Part shown: in pieces, positions 1-11,910 of the stretch
Numbering within the stretch: position 1 is the stretch's first letter
Layout of the letters: the number at the start of each line of letters is the position of its first letter
DNA from: Anomaloglossus baeobatrachus
Lineage: Eukaryota > Chordata > Amphibia > Anura > Aromobatidae
DNA: 64,000 nucleotides
Direction: 5' to 3'
Assembly (NCBI RefSeq): GCF_048569485.1
Contig: NC_134354.1
Coordinates: forward strand, 447,477,786-447,541,785
Made by a program: the position numbers and the translations under genes
Notes under the pieces: generated by a model
What the model saw: the letters and a program-made list of their open reading frames with translations, nothing else
Databases searched by the model: none
What the model was told of the DNA's origin: nothing

Positions 1-2838
1 AAAGTCCACAGCAGCCTGAACCCAAATCGTGGGCATGGGCAGCTGCGTTCTCCCGTGGACAACACTCATATCTCTGCAGGAAGGCTGACACTGTACTAGA
101 CGCCGTGTCGCTGGATTATGGCCACATAGCCTAAAAGTGAGAAATTTGTTGCTACAGCAACATTTTTGTGAAGTACTTGCGGATTCAAAATACTTACTAT
201 ACTCCTGAATAAAATCCAGTTTCCAAAATGGGGTCACTTGTGGGGGTTTCTGCTGTATAGGTACCCAAGGGGCCCTGCTAATGTGACATGGTGCCCGCAA
301 TTTATTTCAACTTTTCCAGAATTCAAATGGTGCTCCTTCCATTCCAAGCCCTCCCATTTATCCAAACAGAGGTTTTTGGCCACATGTGGGGTATCCCTGT
401 GCTCATAAGACATTGGATAACAACCTCTTGGGTCCACGGTTTGTTGTTGCCTCTTGAAAAAGTAAGAAATTTGATGCTAAAGCAACATTTTTGTGAAAAA
501 AATGAAAATGTTCAATATGGCAACCTAAAGGCCCCATCACACACAGAGATAAATGTTTGGCAGATCTGTGGTTGCAGTGAAATCATGGACATATTGTTCC
601 ATTTGTACACAGCCACAAACCTGGCACTCATTGTCCACAATTTCACTGCAACCACAGATCTGCCAAAGATTTATCTCTGTGTGTGACAGGGCCTTAAGCT
701 TATCAAATTCTGTGAAGTACTCTTGGATTCAAACTGCTCACTATACACCTAGATAAAAGCCTTGAAGTGTCTTGTTTCCAGAATGGGGTCACTTGTTGGG
801 GACCTCCACTGTTTAGGCACCTTAGGGGCTTTCCAAATGCAACATAGTGTCCGCTAATGATTCCAGCCAATTGTGCAGTCAAATGGCGCTCCTTCCCTTC
901 CGAGCCCTGCTGTGCACCCAAACAGTTGATTTCCACCACACATAAGGTATCAGCATACTCAGGAGAAATTGCACAATAAATCTGATGCTAAATTTTTTCC
1001 TTTTACACTTGTAAAAAAAAAAAGCTACATGGTTGAAGTAACAATTTTGTGGTAAAAATGTATTTTTTTATTTTCACAGCTCAACATTATAAACTTCTGT
1101 GAAGCACCTGAGGGTTCAGGGTACTCACCAAACATCTAGATAAATTCCTTCAGGGGTCTATTTTCCAAAATGGGGCCACTTGGGGAGGACCTCCACTGTT
1201 TAGGCACCTCAAGGCTTCTATCTAGGGGTATAGTGAGCATTTTGGATCCACAGGTACTTCACAGATTTTGTTAACGTTACGTTGTCATATTGAAAATTTT
1301 AATAATTTTCTCAAAAATGTTGCTTTAGCATCAATTTTCTCACTTTTTCGAGAGGTAATTCCAAAAATTTGACCTCAAGGTTTGTTACCCACTTTTTTAT
1401 GAGCGCGGTGATACCTTACATGTGGTCTGAAACCTTTGTTTTGACAAATTGGAGGGCTTGGAACGGAAGGAACAATATTTGAATTTTGGAAAGGAAATTT
1501 GGCTGAAAAAGATTGCGGGCACCATGTCGCATTTGGAGGTCCCCTAAGGTACCTAAACAGCAGAAACCCCGCACAAGTGACCCCATTTTGGAAACTAGGC
1601 CCCTCAAGGAATTTATCTGGATGTTTGGCGAGTACCCTGAACCCCCAGGTGCTTCGCAGAATTTTATAACGTTGAGCCATGAAAATAAAAAAATAAAATT
1701 TTACCACAAAATTGTTATTTCAACCAGGTAGCTTTTTTTTCACAACGGTAAGAGGAAAAATATCACCATGAAATTTATTGTGCAATTTCTCCTGAGTTTG
1801 GCGATACCTTATATGTGGTGGAAATCAACTGTTTGGGCACACGGCGGGGCTCGTAAGGGAAGGAGTGCCATTTGACTGCAAAATTGTCTGGAATCAATAG
1901 CGGACGCCATGTTGCATTAGGAGAGCCCCTGAGGGGTCTAGTTTCCAAAATGGCGTCACTTGTGTGGGGTTTCTTCTGTTTAGGTACCTTAGCGGACCTG
2001 TAAATGCAACATGGTGCCCGCAATCTATTTCAGCCAAATTTGCTTTCCAAAATTCAAATATTGCTCCTTCTGTTCCGAGCCCTCCCATTTGTCCAAACAG
2101 AGGTTTCTGACCACATGTGGGGTATCCGTGCGTTCATAAGAAAGTGGGGAACAAGTTTTGTGGTCCATTTTGTTGTGTTATTTCTTCTAAAAGTGAATAA
2201 ATTTGGGTTAGAGCAACATTTGTAGGTAAAATTTAATTTTTGCTTTTTTTCATTCCACATTGCTTTTGTTCATGTGAAGCACCTGAAGGGTTAATACTTC
2301 TTCAATGTGGTTTTGAGTACTTTGGGGGGTGCAGTTTTTAGAATGGTGTCACTTTTGGGTATTTTCTGTCATATAGGCCTATCGAAGTCACTTCAAATAT
2401 GATGTGGTCCCTAAAAAATGGTTTTGTAAATTTTGATGTAAAAATGAGAAATCGCTGATAAACTTTGAACTCTTCTAACTTCCTAACAAAAAAAAATTTT
2501 GTTTCCAAAATTGTGCTTATGTAAAGTAGACATGTGGGAAATGTTATTTATTAACTATTTTGTGTCACAGAAATCTCTGGTTTAACGGTATAAAAATTCA
2601 AAAGTTGAAAATTGCTAAATTTTCAAAATATTTGCCAAAATTCAATTTTTTTCATAAACGCAAAAAATGTTGTCCTAAATTTGGTACTAACATGTCCAAT
2701 ATGTGACGAAAAAACAATCTCAGAATCACCGGGATCCGTTGAAGCGTTCTAGAGTTATAACCTCATGAAGTGACATTGGTCAGAATTGCAAAATTTGGTC
2801 TGGTCATTAAGGTGAAAATTAGCTCCGTCACTAAGGAG
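1..2838. mobile_element. TTAA-type DNA transposon (non-autonomous), right part
   Basis: The left end lies outside the window. The right end reads CACTAAGGAG followed by TTAA (2839-2842), matching the end style of the complete element at 48914-52134 (GTTAAGGGG then TTAA), so a piggyBac- or Kolobok-like superfamily is likely. The body is a mosaic of a unit of roughly 450-480 bp built around 'aatggggtcacttg' and 'gaagcacctgaggg'. The unit runs forward at about 200-1210, is inverted at about 1213-1920, and runs forward again from about 1925. No transposase frame is visible; the open frames here are shadows of the repeat. A 166-bp MITE sits at 529-694. Confidence 0.6.
529..694. mobile_element. 166-bp foldback MITE with TAA target duplication
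   Basis: Starts AGGCCCCATCACACACAGAG and ends with its near-complement CTCTGTGTGTGACAGGGCCT. The two halves are long imperfect inverted repeats, so the unit is almost a hairpin. It is flanked by TAA at 526-528 and 695-697, typical of PIF/Harbinger-type non-autonomous elements (3-bp TWA target). It is inserted in the larger TTAA-type element. Confidence 0.85.
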
Positions 2839-3213
2839 TTAAACATAAGATAAAAATTTTAAATGTTCTGGTGAAGAATCAACAACAAGTGGGAAAGAAT
2901 TGTGAAGTTGAACAAAATGTATTGCTTATTTTAAACTTTTGTAAAAAATAACTGAAAAATGGGGCGTGCAATATTATTTGGCCCTTTTAAGTTAATACTT
3001 TGTAGCGCCACCACAAATCGCTTGCGGTTTGTGTCTATCAGTTTTTCACATCGAGAGACTGAAATTCTCGCCCATTCTTCCTTTGTAAACAGCTCGAGCT
3101 GAGTGAGGTTGGATGGATAGCGTTTGTGAATAGCAGTTTTCAGCTCTTTCTACAGATTCTCGATTGGATTCAGGTCTGGACTTTGACTTTGCCACTCTAA
3201 CACCTGCATACGT

Positions 3214-3853
3214 TTATTTGTGAACCATTCCATTGTAGATATTGCTTTGTTTTGGATCATTGTCTTGTTGGAAGACAAATCTCCATCCCAGTCTCAGGTC
3301 TTTTGCAGACTCCAACAGGTTTTCTTCAAGACTGGTCCTGTATTTGGCTCCATCCATCTTCCCATCAATCTTAACCATCTTCCCTGTCCCTGCTGAAGAA
3401 AAGCAAGCCCAAACCATGATGCTGCCACCACGTTTGACAGTGGGGATGGTGTGTTCAGGGTGATGAGCTGTGTTGCTTTTACGCCAAACATATTTGGCAT
3501 TGTACCCAAAAAGTTCGATTTGGTTTCATCTGACCAGAGCACCTTCTTCCACATGTTGGTGTGTCTCCCAGGTGGCTTGTGGCAAACTTTAAACGTCGCT
3601 TTTCATGGATATCTTTGAGAAATGGCTTTCTTCTTGCCACTCTTCCATAAAGGCCAGATTTGTGCAGTGTACTGATTGTTGTCCTATGGACAGACTCTCC
3701 CACCTCAGCTGTAGATCTCTGCAGTTCATCCAGATTGATCATGGGCCTCTTGGCTGCATCTTTGATCAGTCTTCTCCTTGTTTGAGATGAAATTTTTGAG
3801 GGACAGCCGGGTCTTGGAAGATTTGCAGTGGTAGGATACTCCTTCCATGTCAA
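3214..3853 (-). pseudogene. Tc1-like transposase, broken (copy A)
   Basis: Three overlapping minus-strand frames (3853-3479, 3554-3294, 3417-3214) together cover much of a DD34E transposase. Visible pieces are a helix-turn-helix segment with 'RPGCPSK', the 'LWSDETK' block around the first catalytic Asp, a '[12 protein letters not shown]' block, and 'FQQDNDPKQ' around the second Asp. The frame changes at least twice, and the Glu-containing 'SPDLNPIE' block is recognisable further down (about 3170-3190) out of frame and altered. It encodes no functional enzyme; family identity is secure from the motif order. Confidence 0.85.
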
Positions 3854-3920
3854 TATGATCGCTTGCAGTGTTTCTTGGGATGTTTAAAGTTTTGGAACTC
3901 TTTTTGTAACAAAATCAGGC

Positions 3921-4428
3921 TGTAATGCTGCCACCAGGGGGAGCCAGAGCTCTGCAGCAGACGACTACACAGAGCAATGAGAACCAGGAAGTAAATACAC
4001 AGCGTTCTCATGCACTGCCTAATCAGCACAGCTGAGAGGCAGAACTGCAGGGTATGTGAGTAATAGTCAGACAGGCTGGGTCAAACACCGTACGGGCAAA
4101 AGCAGGACCAGAGGAGCAAGCAGAAGCAAAGTCAAAGTCAGGCTAAGGTCAGTACCGGAGGAAGCAACCGAGTGGGGAAATAGGAGGGGGGACACAGGAC
4201 AGGAGGGACGACCAGGGGACGGAACACAGACAAGGGCACGGGGGCACAGGAACAGACAGATCAGGATATCACTCACAGGCCCAGCAATCACAGGCAAAGC
4301 AGAGCTAAGCTTATAGCCGGCGCTGGTTCACTGGAAGTGTCAGGTTTTAAGGCATCCAGGGGCCGGAAGTGAGGCCCGAGAGAAGGCTCCACCCCCTAGC
4401 CATGTGGATAGGGAGGCGAATCATGACA
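3921..4428 (-). mobile_element. Solo LTR of a Gypsy-type retrotransposon
   Basis: A 508-bp block bounded by TG...CA (TGTCATGATTCG to GCAGCATTACA on the minus strand) and by the 5-bp duplication CAGGC at 3916-3920 and 4429-4433. It sits in the Tc1 transposase region; reading across the insertion restores the Tc1 sequence seen at 25830-25880. No internal region remains, as expected after LTR-LTR recombination. End style and 5-bp duplication resemble the LTR at 28242-28911. Confidence 0.85.
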
Positions 4429-4882
4429 CAGGCTTTAAACTTCTCCACAACAGTATCACGGACCTGCCTGTTGTGTTCCTTGGTCTTCATGATGCTCTCT
4501 GTGCTTTAAACAGAACACAGACTATCACAGAGCAGGTGCATTTATACAGAGACTTTATTACACACAAGTGGCTTCTATTTATCATCAGTCATTTAGGACA
4601 ACATTGAATCAATCAGAGATCCTCAATGAACTTCTGGAGTGAGTTTGCTGCACTGAAAGTAAAAGGGGACAAATGATATTGCACGCCCCATTTTTCAGTT
4701 ATTTTTTTTAAAAAAGTTTAATATAAGCAATACATTTCGTTCAACTTCACAATTGTGTCCTAATTGTTGTTGATTCTTCACCATAACATTAAAATTTTTA
4801 TCTTTATGTTTGAAGCCTGAAATGTGGGGAAAGGTTGAACAAATCAAGGGGGCTGAATACTTTTGCAAAGCACTGTAGTTAA

Positions 4883-5370
4883 AAAGGAACCTGTCACGTC
4901 CCAAAGGGCTATTACTCTGCAGGTATCCAATTAATCGTCAGGTTAATAGCGTTCTAAAGCTGCCCGGCCGCAACTCAAAGCAGGGCTACCAGAATGAAAT
5001 ATGTTTATTCCTTCTGGCAGTCTCTGGCTTTCAGTCATAGAGGAGCAGCCAGAGCACTACTACAGTACAATATACTAACAGGCAACTGTAACCACACCCT
5101 TGTACTGGCAGCTGCACTCTGTAGTGATGCATTGCTGAGCCAGCTGTTAGTGCCGTGGGTGTGGTTATAGACACAGCTGTGTACTAAGCAGTGTGGTGAC
5201 AGAAGCAGTGTCTATGGCTGAAAATCAGTGGCTGAAAGGAGAAATACAGTTTATTTCCTTGTAGTACCCTTGCTTTCAGTGCAGCAGCAGGGAAGGTTTA
5301 GAACATTCTTAACCTCAAGATGAGCCCGACATCTACAGGTTAATAGTGTTTTGGGACATGACACGTTCCC
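4883..5370. mobile_element. 488-bp MITE with TTAA target duplication
   Basis: Inverted ends AAAGGAACCTGTCACGTCCC and GGGACATGACACGTTCCC, flanked by TTAA at 4879-4882 and 5371-5374. No coding capacity. The TTAA target points to a piggyBac- or Kolobok-related family. It lies immediately beyond the right end of Tc1 copy A. Confidence 0.8.
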
Positions 5371-5499
5371 TTAAACAAATTGTCTACCGCGCTCTGCAGC
5401 TTCATTCATGGCAAAAAGTGTTGGCACCCTTGAAATTATCAATGAAAATGAAGTATTTCTCCCAGAAAACTTTTGCAATTACATTTTGTTATACACATA

Positions 5500-5535
<36 letters not shown>

Positions 5536-5888
5536 GTTCCACAACACAAAAGGAAAAAAAAGGAAAATTGGACATTATTTCATACAACTCCAAAAATGGG
5601 CCAGACAAAATTTTTGGCACCTTTCCAACATTGTTGGTAAACAACTTGGTTTCAAGCATGTGATGTTTGTCCAAACTCACCTGTGTTAAGTAACAGGTGT
5701 AGGCAATATAAAAATCACACCTGTAGCCAGATAAAAAAGGGGAGAAGTTGACTCAATCTTTGCATTGTGTCTGTGTGTGCCACACTAAGCATGGAGAATA
5801 GAAATAGTTAGGGTTAGGGAGAAAACAACTATGTAAAGGACTTGAGACCGAAAATTGTTGCAAAATATCAACAATCTCAAGTTACAAG

Positions 5889-6301
5889 TAGAAATGAACA
5901 AACCTTTGGAAATTTGGAGGGCACAGTTGAACCTTAGATAAGGTTCGGTTTGTGACCCTGACTTGATCTGATCCTCAATGGAAGTCTATAATTGGCCAGT
6001 TTCTTGTTCCACCCATATGCTGCCAGCCATAAGCAGAACACTTCTAGGGGAGGGTGGGCTGGATTTTCATTTTTTTTTCTGTGTGTGTGTGTACACTGCA
6101 TCTGATCACACGGCTTTACCCCAAGTGCGAGCTGTTCAAACACTGCAAGCAGCTCGCACAACGCTGACCATCACTTATACCCAAGCACAGCGCTGCTCGC
6201 TTGAGTTGTTTGCACTCGTAACTCACTCGAACGTCGAATCCGAACTTTGTATTTTTGGTAATCTGTTTCCGAACCACGAACCTCAGGTTCGCTCATCTCT
6301 A
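5889..6301. mobile_element. 413-bp hAT MITE with 8-bp target duplication
   Basis: Ends TAGAAATGAACAAACC and GGTTCGCTCATCTCTA (inverted) and flanked by the perfect 8-bp duplication GTTACAAG at 5881-5888 and 6302-6309, diagnostic of hAT elements. No coding capacity. Contains a short (GT)n run near 6080. The host is Tc1 remnant B. Confidence 0.9.
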
Positions 6302-6309
6302 GTTACAAG

Positions 6310-7160
<851 letters not shown>

Positions 7161-7190
7161 AGTTTGTTGATTTTGCATTTTGCAGTTTTT

Positions 7191-7636
7191 ATTTTTTTTT
7201 AAATAAAAGGATTTTTCTGTTTTGTGTATTTCTTTCTACTTACACGATTAGTAATGGGGAGTGTTTCTCATAGACCTCCTACCCATTACGAACCTTGGGC
7301 TTGATCACAGTTGTGATGTTTAGAAAAAATCACAGCTGTCATTAACCCCTTATTATTACCCTGATTGCCACTGTGCAAGAGCAATTGGGATGAGCAGAAC
7401 CATTCATGAGGTTTAATGAGTGGACCCGGAAGCAGTGTAACAGCCGCGCGGAGACTCTGTAAGTTTAACTGCTTTAATCCCTTTTTCTGCTTCATTTTGA
7501 AGCCCCTTAGCCCTTACTAACACCATATTACACCACACAAGTTTGGGTATTCATAGAGTTATATGGGGTTTGGGGTCTTGGCACAAGTTCAGGTTCAAGC
7601 CCGTCCCGAACTGGACTTTTTTTTTAAACTCTTGAC
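7191..7636. mobile_element. hAT-type MITE, left portion, split by the retrovirus
   Basis: Contains 'gattagtaatgggg' and 'gagttatatggggtttggggtc', closely similar to parts of the complete hAT element at 27505-28992. It resumes after the retrovirus at 14366-14391 with '...gaacatctgcgggtttacacatctcta', an hAT-style end. The left terminal repeat is not recognisable, so the left boundary is uncertain. Confidence 0.6.
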
Positions 7637-7640
7637 GGAC

Positions 7641-8114
7641 TGTTATGGACAAGATTATGAACTATTATGAGTATATAAGAGTTACATGGAGATATCCATA
7701 AAGAACAGGATTTAAGATGGTGTTTGAACTGTACCACACATATCTCTTGGCATAAGACTCAGACAGACAGTCTGGGCTATTCTTGTGACAAGTGAATCAT
7801 GCTGACATTGCTTAATATAAATGAGGAACCAAGCACATTACAGTAAATTGTATATCACAGAATAAGCTGTTCTACTTTATCCAATAGGAGACGTGTTACG
7901 TATTCTTGGCACCTAGCCAATAAGCCCGGTTATATATATTTGTACAACTTCCGGAATAAAGCAGTCTTACTTTCTATTCCTATCTGAGCACGTCTCTGGT
8001 GTGGGTGAAAGAGAGTGGAATGCATGCTACCACAAGTGACTCATAATTTGGACTGCAGACAGTTTAAGAGGGATGTATGACTGAATGGCATCAACCTAAA
8101 TTAAGGCCTTATCA
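7641..8114 (+). repeat. 5' LTR of the endogenous retrovirus
   Basis: 474 bp, TG...CA ends. Holds a TATA-like 'ttatatatattt' near 7930 and a polyadenylation signal AATAAA near 7957, in the expected order for U3-R. It matches the 3' LTR at roughly 98%. Confidence 0.92.
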
Positions 8115-8116
8115 TT

Positions 8117-8128
8117 TGGCGCCCAACG
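8117..8128 (+). promoter_or_regulatory. Primer-binding site, tRNA-Lys type
   Basis: TGGCGCCCAACG lies two bases after the 5' LTR. This is the standard complement of the 3' end of a vertebrate tRNA-Lys and marks where minus-strand DNA synthesis would have been primed. Confidence 0.9.
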
Positions 8129-8622
8129 AACCTTAGGACGGAGCTCTGGATGGCGGATGGCCGTGCTAACACCTTGATTCGAATGCAACTGCAGGAGGGG
8201 ATGGAGATGCGCACTCCAGCTGCAGGTGAGAAAATTTGTATAATCTCACCTTGCAAACCTCCTGCGTGTACTTGCATTTCGAAGGGGGGGTTGGGCTGTC
8301 CCAGTCTAGACACCTAATGACCGCCATCTCGCATGAGATAAGCCGTCCTAAGAGATCCCACACCAAGGTGGTCAGGTTCACCTTAATCTGTCTGTATAAA
8401 TGTAATCGTAAATCACATGAAATGTAATGTGGTTTGAGGGTTTTTTTGTCTGCTCTTTGGAGAAAAGCAAAATGCTGTGGAGAGAAAAGCGCACATAGGG
8501 TCTTATCTGGCAAACAATGCAGGCTTAGAAAATGAAAACAGGTGCTCACCTATGGAAGTTGTGACAGGCACAACTCCTATGTATGCAGTAAATGGTCAAG
8601 CAGCAGCCCCGATGATGCAACA

Positions 8623-8944
8623 GGGAATCATGAATGGATAAGAAAGTCGGGTTTAACACTGCGCTAAAACCATGAAGCCAAACGATGTGATGAATTCTTT
8701 GCTATATTTTCTTTATTTAGGCCAAGTCTACATGTTTCAAAGGCATGTCCGCCTTCTTCATCAGGACAAAGGAAAAAACAGCATGCTGTTTTTTCCTTTG
8801 TCCTGATGAAGAAGGCGGACATGCCTTTGAAACATGTAGACTTGGCCTAAATAAAGAAAATATAGCAAAGAATTCATCACATCGTTTGGCTTCATGGTTT
8901 TAGCGCAGTGTTAAACCCGACTTTCTTATCCATTCATGATTCCC
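8623..8944. repeat. Perfect 322-bp palindrome (two 161-bp arms, no spacer)
   Basis: Reading outwards from the central GCATGC at 8781-8786 (centre 8783.5), I find no mismatch until the pair 8622/8945. Spacer length is zero. Both arms are the same Penelope-type terminal sequence in opposite orientation. Confidence 0.95.
8800..8843 (+). ncRNA. Candidate type I hammerhead ribozyme motif
   Basis: CTGATGA at 8803-8809, then a stem AAGGC/GCCTT (8812-8816 with 8823-8827, plus a G-U pair), then GAAAC at 8829-8833, then the self-complementary ACATGT ending in a TA cleavage context at 8837-8838. Flanking GTC/GAC could close stem I. Order and core agree with the short hammerheads known in Penelope-like elements. 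One extra A lies before stem II. An identical minus-strand copy is at 8724-8767. Activity is inferred only. Confidence 0.5.
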
Positions 8945-10319
8945 CTTTGGAGAAAAGCAGAAGTTCTATGTTATTTTTCTCTGACTTAACTGCAGGGGAA
9001 AATGAGGAAGTTGTTATATACGCTGGTTATATGGATATATATGGTTATATCTGCAGGTGAGATCAGCCACCTGGATGGTGTATATAGTGTCCTTATTGTT
9101 ATGTCATTGTGTTTACCTGTGTCTACCTGTTGAAATGTCTGTCTATTTGCAGCAGGTGGAGTACTTGCTGGTTACGAGAAACGCAAAGTTCTGTGTGGTT
9201 TGTTCGTACGGCTGCCAAAAAGAGGAAGTGTCACGAGTGTCACGATAATATAGTGAGAGCTGTCTTTGAGTGAAGGAAAAAAAAACTCTGAAGCTGTACT
9301 TTGAAGTTAACTGTTTATGTATACTGTTTATGTATACTGCGAGATACACTGGTGTGTGACATGTCCGGTCGATAGTTGATGTTTGATAAGGGCTTGGACG
9401 GACCTGATCTTCGGGAATAGAAGATTTGGAAGGGTTTTCTATGTACAGGTGCAGTGTTGTATAAAGTGGTGGACGGACCCTGACTGTTACCTGGTACGGT
9501 TTTCCTGCTAAGCAGTGAGTTGAACGTTGTATGCGTACTCATTGGTCTTGTTTTAGTGGATGTCAGTGTATTCTTACCTAGGATTGAATACATTGGGGAA
9601 AACCCTTGATTTTAGGCTTAATCATTGAGTATTAATGTTCTGGACGGATTTGTTCAAATAAGGTGTATATAGTGTGAACAGAGGTTACTAGTACTCGAAG
9701 TAAGATATAGTGAGGGTGAATTTAGTTTCTATCACCCACGTGACACTTCTTCCTGGTAGGACAACCCGTTTGTGTTGTGGTTTTGTGGATAGAAATCTTG
9801 GCATTCTGTGGATGTGTATAGTCACTGGCCCAGGAGAGGAAGTGCACTACGGCACAGACCAGACATCCAGGTTGACGTGTTAGTTTTAGGTCGTGTACCC
9901 TTGCAGCATGGGGTCTAATCAGTCCACACCTGTCAAGTTAACGGCAGAAGAATTAGTAAGCGAGCAAAAAGGTAAAAAGTATGTTAAAAAAATATGAAGT
10001 CGCGCCTCAAGGTGGCAGTGATCACTGCCAAGAGGGAGATTAGAGGAGCAATAATGGAAAGATGTCTTGTTAAATAAACGAGGGATTTAAAAGATAAAGA
10101 TCTCCTTATGGATGCTGAGGCATGGTATAGAACGTCAAAAGATGTTAGAAAATTGGCATGGAAAGAGGAATGTGATGGAGATAGTAGATATTTCTATATT
10201 GCATCAGCTCAGAAAATGGCACCTCAGGAAGTGGCCAAGCCCATTAGGAAACAACGCCCCACCCTCATAAGTCGTCCCCAGAGGGTTGGACATGTGTAGT
10301 TTGTCCCCCTGCCCACCAA

Positions 10320-11910
10320 ACGCCCTCCCTAGCCTGCCCAGACGCCATTTCAGGTCGGGCCGCACCTAGTTCCCTTTTCCAGCCATCTTAAGTCCCAAGG
10401 CCACTGGCCTATTTGTTGCTGGAGCAACAGAAGACACAGAGGGGGGGCAGGAAGATGACAATGATTTAACAATGATTCACCCCACCACCAAAACTGATTT
10501 GTATAGGCTCACCCAGATTAAAGCTGGGGATTCTTTCTGGCCAGTAATGGAGCCAGGTTTGCGGGTTTACAGTGAGAGTGCATGTACCTTATCACCCAAG
10601 TGACACTGGAAGATGTTTTATGTATAATGTACGCAGTTTTTGGTGTATAACACCGTAGGGTTGAAATTGAAAGGAAAAAAAAAAAAAAAAAAGTGTTAGT
10701 TTCTATTTCAGTGTCCTGTGAATGTACGTATGTTGAAATGGAGAATTCTCCCAAGGGGGGAGATTAGATGAGAATTGATGAGTAATTCTGAATCTAGCAA
10801 CTACACTATGTGTATTTTACCTGTCTGTGAAAATAAGAAACATAAGCTGATATATAGGGTGGACTTGTGTGCTGTCTGTGGAGCACTGTGTCCACGTAAG
10901 CCCACCCCATTATTTCCTGTTCTGAATGTAGATTTCTTTCTGTCACTCAGTGTTTTGCCCAGCCCTGGGTGGGGTATGGTATGGGGATAGTTATCAGGGT
11001 CTGACAGGAGATAGGGATACGCTGGAGGCTCGGCCCTGACCACCATCAGGTCTACCGTCGAGATGAGGGCAAGCACAGGGTCCCTAGTTACAGGGTCAGC
11101 CCAGGGGTCTCTATATAATCCGTATTCCCAGTGACAGATTGAATACCTCGTGAATGTAGATGTCACAATACATGTCACTCCCTCCCAGGACTCTTCAGAC
11201 GCCATTTTTAGCCAACACCTACTTCTTCTTTTAGCGGCTGTTTCTTATCGGTAATTATCTTTAGTGGACGTTTTAACTCAGACACTACATAGTTCATCTT
11301 TTGACGCCGTTTTAGTCCAGCCGACACCCAGTTCCCCATTTTTGTTTCAGCAGCCACAGCCACTGCTCTGTTTATTGCTGACATAGCAGGGACTGCAGAG
11401 GGGGGAGACAGGGACCTGAAACACACACTCCGTTTTTGGTCATATATGCAGTTGTTCCCCATTGTGTTCCCACTAATGAACCTTAGCAGAGGTTATTGCT
11501 GATAGTCCTGTGGAAACCTTTTCCCTTCACTTTTGCATGTTTGTTTTTGCTGTATCTAGTATACAGTTTAGAAGACCATATAGGCTGCTCGCTATTAGTC
11601 CTGGTGGACAGTGAATATTTTTCTGCCTATGGCAGTTGATGCTTAGCCTGGTTTGAGATATTCTCACTTGTATGTTATCCTGCCGGTAGCTTGCACAAGA
11701 GTTCCCTGATAGAGAGGGTGGAGGTTCATGTGGTCCCAAGGGGACATTGATCATCAGGAGTTGACATATATTAGGGTTTTTCGTTGGCAGCACCCAGTAA
11801 TCCTTTGTTTCTTAGTTTGCAGGGTCTGACAGGAGAGAGGGATACGCTGGAGGCCCAACCCTGACCACCATCAGTTCTACCGTCGGGATGAGGGAGAGTG
11901 CAGGGAGAGT
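10320..11910 (+). repeat. Duplicated blocks inside the retroviral interior
   Basis: 'ggtctgacaggaga.agggatacgctggagg' occurs at about 10998 and 11823, and a 'gacgccattt...ccactg' block occurs at about 10341 and again within 11195-11420. The interior therefore contains a diverged direct duplication roughly 0.83-0.95 kb apart. No open frame of note crosses it. Confidence 0.6.

Larger units (their letters stand above)
2843..4875 (-). mobile_element. Tc1-like transposon copy A, split by a solo LTR
   Basis: The right terminal inverted repeat, about 190 bp, is complete at about 4684-4875 and followed by TA (4876-4877). The left repeat begins abruptly at about 2843 and lacks its outer ~65 bp, abutting the TTAA element. 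Internal ends share 'gggcgtgcaatatta' on one side and its complement on the other. The coding strand is minus. A solo LTR (3921-4428) interrupts the N-terminal part of the transposase. It is the same family as the copy at 25409-27044. Confidence 0.85.
8470..8944. mobile_element. Penelope-like insertion with inverted tail
   Basis: A 475-bp insertion in the retroviral leader flanked by the 15-bp perfect duplication CTTTGGAGAAAAGCA (8455-8469 and 8945-8959). Its right two-thirds is a perfect palindrome (8623-8944). The arm carries 'cctgatgaagaaggcggac...tttgaaac', the hammerhead-bearing signature of Penelope-like terminal repeats in amphibians, and ends of such elements are often arranged as inverted copies. 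There is no reverse transcriptase, so it is a non-autonomous or strongly 5'-truncated copy. The family call is by signature; the long target duplication is direct evidence of retroposition. Confidence 0.7.
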
